DNA of 64,000 nucleotides from Hyphodiscus hymeniophilus (lineage: Eukaryota; Ascomycota; Leotiomycetes; Helotiales; Hyphodiscaceae): positions 248,001-312,000 of the forward strand of contig VNKQ01000005.1 in the NCBI GenBank assembly GCA_016508695.1, written 5' to 3'. The position numbers and the translations under genes were made by a program. The notes beneath the pieces were generated by a model, which was not told the DNA's origin, made no database searches, and saw nothing but the letters and a program-made list of their open reading frames with translations. Below are positions 58,357 to 64,000 of this stretch, in pieces. The stretch's first letter is position 1, and each line of letters begins with the position of its first letter.

Positions 58357-59863
58357 GATTATGCCTTCGACGACGACAAGAAATTGCAAGAACTAAAGTC
58401 CAAAAAAGAAAAGCTTTGCATGGGAAAAGGCTGCTCATTTATCCCTCACGGCAACCTGCACATGAGGTCATACAGGACCTTATCTTGAAGTAGCTCGACG
58501 CACGAAGTTCAGTCGGGATCAAGATCCTTCGAGATCTCAGTTGGGAACGAGATCTCGTCCAGGCGTGGCAGGTTGCAAAAACGCTGAAGTAAGGCGCTAC
58601 TCCCCGCTTTGCATGAGGGCAATGAGTAGATCCTTGAGAGTTACAAGTGCTGAGCGTTGTGAGAAAGACGAGGGACCTGTCCTGCAGACTCCCCAGTCTT
58701 GCCTGTTCAAGCAATAATCGACGCTCTTTAGGTGGAAACCGGCGAATTCGACACAAAGGACATGGCCGGCAATTGCAACGTTACCGCAGATTCACTGATT
58801 TTGAGGTAGATGGGGAGAGGTGACGAGAGGAAGGGAATTGAATGACAGGCTAATAGTACTGTATGCCTTAGCGTCCAATCTTGCAGAACCCTCCACTTTT
58901 GGAGAATCCAAAGTTATTGCGCTTTTGATTTCCCGTACAGTTCCTATTTCGATAGGAAACAAAGATGATTGCTAAAATCTCTCAACGGATTATTACTGGT
59001 AGGCGGTCAGGTACGTTATACGTAACATGACCGCTGGTTAGTACTAGCAGGCTGTCAGCTACTGGTAGGCCGTGAGGTACATACATTATGTACTCTCGAC
59101 GCTGGCCACTGGTATCGTTGCGCGAACTTGCTGAATCGTACAGTACTGGCTGCCAAAGTGGGAGGTATTTGTTCTACCTAGTTATGTACCATGGACCATC
59201 ACCTGGGTAGTCTCAATTACGCCAGCTCTTATCACCTTCAAAGTGTGCAAGACAAGCCCCGCGGATGTCTCAAGGGACAATATTTGAAAAGAAGTGAGAT
59301 CCGGTTTCTTTGTCCTTAAGGATCTTCTTGTTCGACCTCAAAGTTAACGGAACAGTCTCTGATAACTTGCTTAGTGGATGTTACCTCCGGTCGTCTTGCA
59401 GTCCTAAAACCCAATGGAGCGGAATGGAGCTCCATTCCGGGAAGCTCAGATGAACAATCCACAAGCTACACCTAAAAGTTGTTGATGCGCTATATCGATT
59501 CAAATCACAAGGTTGTGTGATGAACCAGGCTCTGTGTCTAGGCTGTGAATATCGAGTACGGGAGCGGGAGATCTTAGAATGTCTTGGAAGCCTTATATGT
59601 AAGGACACAACACTCAAAGTCGACTAGCGGCTTTAGTCATCTTCGCGATCAAAGGAAGGCTGCGACTCTTTTCTTTCAACTCCACCCTTCCCAACTCACC
59701 ACGTTCTTTATCACGCAGGCACGTCTCGATCCCATCAAAATAAGACTGTTACATCGGCGCAGACCTTACGATCCTTCGGATTCCCTCAAATTGCCCCAGT
59801 GCTCGAGTGTGACGATCTCACCTCTTTGCCCTCGCACAACAAAGAGCTTCATAACCCTCAAAG
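58357..59863. promoter_or_regulatory. Divergent promoter region of the hexosaminidase (-) and the Nab2-like gene (+)
   Basis: 1.5 kb. Contains three imperfect 21-bp repeats at 58994-59080. ORFs up to 109 codons without recognisable domain. Confidence 0.5.
58994..59080. repeat. Degenerate direct repeats, 21-bp unit in a partial 66-bp period
   Basis: Copies at 58994-59014, 59042-59062 and 59060-59080 share TACTGGTAGGC-GTCAGGTAC. The third differs from the first at 2 of 21 positions and the second at 4 of 21. The flanking bases after copies 1 and 3 also resemble each other (cgctgg at 59052-like spacing). Confidence 0.7.
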
Positions 59864-61468
59864 ATGTCCGTCGAAGTTGTCATGGAGTCGCCTTTGGCGC
59901 ATGCCCTCAATAATGCGATTCAACCCAAGCTGGTAGAAGTCGGATGGAGTACCGGTGGTGGCGATGAGTCCGCTCTATCGGAGTACATCATCCTAATGCT
60001 TGTCAATGGCAAAACTCAAGATCAAATCGCGTCAGAGCTTTCGGGCGACCTTCTCAATCTCGGCCCAGATGATCCCGGAGCAAGAGACTTTGCAAAATGG
60101 TTGTTCGGGCAGGTCGATAGCTTAAATTCACAACTGAGCGGACACGGAGCTGGTGCAGAGGTTGGAGTTCAAGGTGACTCAAACGGAACACAAGATGCTG
60201 ATATGGGAGATGCTTCCGAGGTTGGAAGCACGAATGTGTACGCAATATCATCGGTAGATCTGTCTCCAGAACTGCCAGACCTCAGACTTCCTCAAAAACC
60301 ACCCAGACTAACATTCAACAGACCTACGGGTCCAAAGTCGATGCGAACTGGCGGCAGCAATCGCTCTAGCAATCCTAGAGATAAACGCATGCTTAAAGAT
60401 CTGACAAAGACAATGGACAGATCCAACGATGCGGCCCTTCACCGTCGTACGCAAGGCGGGAACGATAGAATCAATACTCATCGGGCGCCACCGACAGGTC
60501 CTCGACAACAAACACAGATACGAGGCGCAGCGGCGCGAGCGACGAATAACAGGATGGGTGGGGGAATGCCAGGCATGCAATTCCCACAAGGACCAGCAGC
60601 CGCTGCTGTTCAGAACATGACACCTCAACAGCAAGTCGAAATGATGGCGCTATTCGAACAACAGGCAAGATTTATGGCACAACTCATGAGCCCTCAGCAG
60701 CAACAAGCGATGGTGGGCGGTGGACATCTGAACCCTGCAATGCTTCCCCAGCAGCCTGGAAAGTCTCTTTTCGATCGAGTTAATCTCACTTCTCAGCGAC
60801 CGCAAAACAATGCTCATAACCGAAGAGCACATGCACAGCAGACAGACAACCCATCCTCCTCAATGGACGTTGAGATGTCTCAAGACGCCTCCGAAAAGCC
60901 CGAACTCGACCCTCATACTCCGTGCAAGTGGCAGCTTAAGTGTACCCGAGAGGACTGCATGTATGCTCATCAGTCACCTGCTGCGAAGGCTGGAGCCCCG
61001 ATCGACGTGGACGATGTGTGTTCATATGGAGCAGCATGCACGAATTACAAATGTACGGGCCGTCATCCTTCACCCGCCAAGAGGCTTGCCCATGTCAAAC
61101 CGAATGCCTCCGAAATTCCTTGCATATTCGACCCAAACTGCACAAAACGAGACTGCCCATACAAGCATTCGAAGATGCCAATTTGCCGCAACGGTGCGGA
61201 CTGTACGGTCGCAGATTGCAAGTTCACCCACAACCAAACCGTTTGCAAGTTCAACCCTTGTAACAACCCCAATTGCATTTTCAAGCATCCGCCTGGGCAC
61301 CAGAGAGGAAAATTTGCAGACAAAGTGTGGACAGCAGATAACCAGAAGGAGCATGTTAGTCAGAGGAAATTCATTGATGAGAATGCACCGGAGGAATTGA
61401 TCATCCCAGGTTCAGAGGGGATGAGTCAAGCGTCAGCATCAACCGCCACAGCAGAGTTGATCACGTAA
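59864..61468 (+). CDS. Nab2-like nuclear poly(A) RNA-binding protein (CCCH fingers)
   Basis: 534 residues, single exon. The N-terminal PWI-like fold (residues 1-100: HALNNAIQPKLVEVGW, ILMLVNGKTQDQI, ARDFAKWLFGQVDSL) matches the Nab2 domain that links to nuclear pore proteins. A disordered Gln/Met-rich middle includes QQQVEMM and SPQQQQAM. Five tandem CCCH fingers span about residues 350-475: four have C-x5-C-x4-C-x3-H spacing (CKWQLKCTREDCMYAH and later ones) and the fifth is C-x4-C-x4-C-x3-H (CKFNPCNNPNCIFKH). In Nab2 the last three fingers bind poly(A). The protein would control poly(A) tail length and mRNA export. The short 5' leader lies after a hexosaminidase promoter. Confidence 0.93.
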   Translation: MSVEVVMESPLAHALNNAIQPKLVEVGWSTGGGDESALSEYIILMLVNGKTQDQIASELSGDLLNLGPDDPGARDFAKWLFGQVDSLNSQLSGHGAGAEVGVQGDSNGTQDADMGDASEVGSTNVYAISSVDLSPELPDLRLPQKPPRLTFNRPTGPKSMRTGGSNRSSNPRDKRMLKDLTKTMDRSNDAALHRRTQGGNDRINTHRAPPTGPRQQTQIRGAAARATNNRMGGGMPGMQFPQGPAAAAVQNMTPQQQVEMMALFEQQARFMAQLMSPQQQQAMVGGGHLNPAMLPQQPGKSLFDRVNLTSQRPQNNAHNRRAHAQQTDNPSSSMDVEMSQDASEKPELDPHTPCKWQLKCTREDCMYAHQSPAAKAGAPIDVDDVCSYGAACTNYKCTGRHPSPAKRLAHVKPNASEIPCIFDPNCTKRDCPYKHSKMPICRNGADCTVADCKFTHNQTVCKFNPCNNPNCIFKHPPGHQRGKFADKVWTADNQKEHVSQRKFIDENAPEELIIPGSEGMSQASASTATAELIT

Positions 61469-61832
61469 GGCATACAAATTGCATAAACTCAGGAGCATCA
61501 GGTGTAAAATATTTGATTATGGGAGGAGGATTGGTTGGCGTTGAAAGGGCGTTGCTTCATGTTGAACGTTTAGCCTTAGAGCTGGGATATCTTAGGTAGA
61601 ATGGACCACGTTCTCATGGCACCTCAGAGCAAAGAACTCTCGAGGTAGCCTTCGCACACAATTCTTTACTTAATCATGAATGTGACCTGACATACTATCT
61701 AAAACGTGATGCTTCCCCACATTATCCCTGTACGATGTTGAATTGTCTGAGGAGCTAAGCGAATGCACTATTAACTCTACGAGCAGATCATAATCCAATG
61801 TAACAACCCAGAGACCCCTCTTTCACGGGGCA
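61469..61832. promoter_or_regulatory. Promoter region of protoporphyrinogen oxidase
   Basis: About 360 nt between two + strand genes, no ORF of note. Confidence 0.45.
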
Positions 61833-63751
61833 ATGCGTCCCCATCTGCCTGAATACGCTCTGGTGACTCTACTACGCCAATGCTATACAGCACCACGATG
61901 TCAGCAGCGGCCTGAGTCCCAGCTACGGACTTTGATTACCTCTCGGCCATGCCAACGACTACCGCATTCGAGCTTTGTACCACAACACAGGGGATTCCAG
62001 TCTCATGCTGGAGGCTTGGATGCTAGAATTTCGAGAGGAGCCCAGTTTGCCGCGCCTACGAAGCAGACTTCGGGCTCGGAATCGCATAGGAAACACATTG
62101 CGATTCTGGGAGGTGGCATTACGGGAATCTCTGCAGCCTACTACATTGCAAGGGAAATTCCTACCGCGAAGATAACGATCTATGAGGCAAGCAAGAGATT
62201 AGGAGGCTGGTTGCAGAGCAAGAGTGTAGATGTTGGGAATGGCGATATTGTATTTGAGTCCGGGCCCAGGACTTTAAGACCACACACTCCGGCTGGGATG
62301 GTTACGGTTGAGATGGTACAATGGTTCATATGCTACTACCTGGGCAATTGCTAACATATTATAGATCGACAATCTGAATCTCAGAGACGAACTTATAATC
62401 ACTTCCAGAGACTCTGTCGCGGCTCAGAACCGTTTCGTTTATTACCCCGATCACCTCGTGAAAATGCCTGGTCCAGGACAAGACATATTTGCAATGATGT
62501 GGACGGTCTTCACAGAGCCTGTCTTCAAGGGCTGGGCAACAGCTTTACTCGAGATAAGACGACCGCCGAGACTCACATGGGCACAATATAACAATCCAGA
62601 TGTGGATGATGAATCCGTTGGATCTTTCCTGGAACGCCGGACAGGTGGCACAGACATTGGCAACAATGTCATATCGGCTGTCTTGCATGGGATCTACGCT
62701 GGAGACATCAATCAACTTAGCGCCAGGAGTTTGATGCCAGGAATTTGGTACGATGAAGCTCAGAGCGGAAGTGGTACAAAAGCTATGTACAATCGTACCG
62801 TGCAGCAAAGTATAACGGCGCCTTACAATGATGTTATGTTGCAGCAAGAGCTTCAAAAGAAGATCTCGCAACCCATGAAGACGAGTATGGCGAGTGCCAG
62901 CGTGTACACGTTCAAGACGGGTATTGGAGCGCTTTCGAACGCGTTGGAGAAGTCATTGCGGGCGAACCCAAACGTGGAGTTCAAGATGGGCCATGCAGTC
63001 ATAAAGTTGGAAAATGATACCAAAGCCAACAATATTGCTGTAGGATCCCCCTTTCGTGGTTGATGCTGAACTAAATTCTCAGGTCACAACAAAGCAAAAT
63101 ATGCCTCAGAAATACACCAACGTGATATCAACTCTCTACGGCAAAACCTTGTCAGAAATTGCCGAGGTCCCTGCACTGTCAAGCATGCACGCCGTTACCG
63201 TCATGGTGGTCAACCTCTATTACACAGATCCTGATATCTTACCGGATCGTGGTTTCGGATACCTCCTCCCTCGTTCGATACCCTTTGAGCAGAATCCCGA
63301 GTGTGCTCTTGGCGTAGTCTTTGATTCGGACGCCACGGTCGGACTTGATACAGCCCAAGGCACGAAGATCACCGTCATGTTCGGCGGCCACTGGTGGGAT
63401 GGGATGGAAAGCTACCCCGACGAAGAAAAAGGTGCCGCCATGGCCCAATCGATCCTTCTACGGCATCTCAACATCTCGCAGCGACCAGCGCAAGTCAATG
63501 TCTCATTGCAGCGGAACTGTATACCACAGTACACAGTCGGGCATGAATCACGGATGAAGAAAGCGAACAGGGAATTGATGGAGGGATATAATGGCCGTTT
63601 GACGGTGGCCGGGAACAGCTATACGGGAGTGGGGCTGAATGATTGCGTAAGGGCTGCGAGGGATGTGGTGATGAAGATTAAAAAGGGCGACGAGACTACG
63701 GGGTTGGAAGAGTTTGCAGCCCGAGGGCTTGGGCACAAACTAGACTCATGA
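61833..63751 (+). CDS. HEM14: Protoporphyrinogen oxidase (haem biosynthesis)
   Basis: Exons 61833-62315, 62365-63039 and 63083-63751 join in phase to give 608 residues (introns 49 and 43 nt). The N-terminus is Arg/Gln/Pro-rich with few acids, typical of a mitochondrial presequence. The FAD dinucleotide-binding motif is HIAILGGGITGISAAYYIAREI near residue 86; YEASKRLGGWLQS is the following conserved block. NNPDVDDESVGSFLERR and ISAVLHGIYAGD belong to the family core. The C-terminal FAD motif is LTVAGNSYTGVGLNDCVRAARDV. The enzyme oxidises protoporphyrinogen IX to protoporphyrin IX on the outer face of the inner mitochondrial membrane, the penultimate step of haem synthesis. A CYP52-like P450, which needs haem, lies about 6 kb away, but this is probably coincidence. 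Confidence 0.95.
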
Positions 63752-64000
63752 GGGTGCCCGCTGCTGAAAAGACTCAGGATTAAAATATAAAAGTATTTAG
63801 ACTTGTACAATAGGCAAACATAGACGGTCTAAAAGCATAAGTATATAGCGCAACAAAAGTCCATCCACACCTCTTGTCCGCTCTGCTGTCTCCGCAACCC
63901 CCTTGAAAGTTGTTCAATTCATCTTCGGCAAAACAGAAAGACGGCCATAATGATGTGCAGCAAAACCATTCTTTCCCTCCTATGAAAACCCCACACTGCA

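Overview
The window looks like nuclear chromosomal DNA of a filamentous ascomycete (Pezizomycotina, probably a Leotiomycete; the class is inference from gene content). Genes are well separated and lie on both strands. They carry short introns, mostly 42-190 nt, with GTAAGT-like donors and CTAAC/TACTAAC branch signals. Gene content is typical of moulds: a 2160-residue class III adenylate cyclase, CRH- and WSC-type cell-wall proteins, a CYP52-like P450, a 2EXR protein and ankyrin/STAND-type proteins. One intron-containing tRNA-Val is present. I saw no plasmid, phage, CRISPR or intact transposon.

Layout. 1-602: 3' end of a Lys-rich protein gene. 3776-10632 (-): adenylate cyclase. 12241-13789 (+): GPI-anchored CRH/GH16 protein. 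16874-18037 (+): large Hsp20. 18605-18693 (+): tRNA-Val(AAC). 19603-22702 (-): ankyrin protein with apparent frame breaks. 23294-23920 (-): isochorismatase-like hydrolase. 24815-27000 (+): Src1/Heh-type inner nuclear membrane protein. 28151-28831 (-): GNAT acetyltransferase. 29413-29961 (-): uncertain interrupted small gene. 30111-30947 (-): 2EXR protein. 31398-34159 (-): NDR-type AGC kinase. 34764-36517 (-): nucleolar FKBP prolyl isomerase. 37329-38930 (-): MFS transporter. 39551-43186 (+): REV1. 43492-44162 (-): WSC protein. 45686-47201 (+) and 51143-52402 (-): F-box-like or unknown proteins. 47963-50276 (+): RING-like protein. 54217-55941 (-): CYP52-like P450. 56535-58356 (-): GH20 hexosaminidase. 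59864-61468 (+): Nab2-like poly(A) RNA-binding protein. 61833-63751 (+): protoporphyrinogen oxidase.

Most of these are single housekeeping or accessory genes, not one pathway. Three act at the cell wall (CRH transglycosylase, WSC protein, GH20 hexosaminidase), but they are scattered and I do not claim a cluster. Adenylate cyclase and the NDR kinase are signalling genes; REV1, the FKBP, Nab2 and the Src1-like protein act in the nucleus. I did not find a clear new multi-gene system. The least explained items are the broken ankyrin gene with an orphan two-TM exon beside it, a small gene interrupted by one TGA, two kinds of degenerate intergenic repeats (52.6-53.2 kb and 59.0 kb), a 72-bp tandem duplication, and several proteins with altered key residues. 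Exon boundaries were read by eye from splice signals and reading phase; they have not been tested against transcripts.
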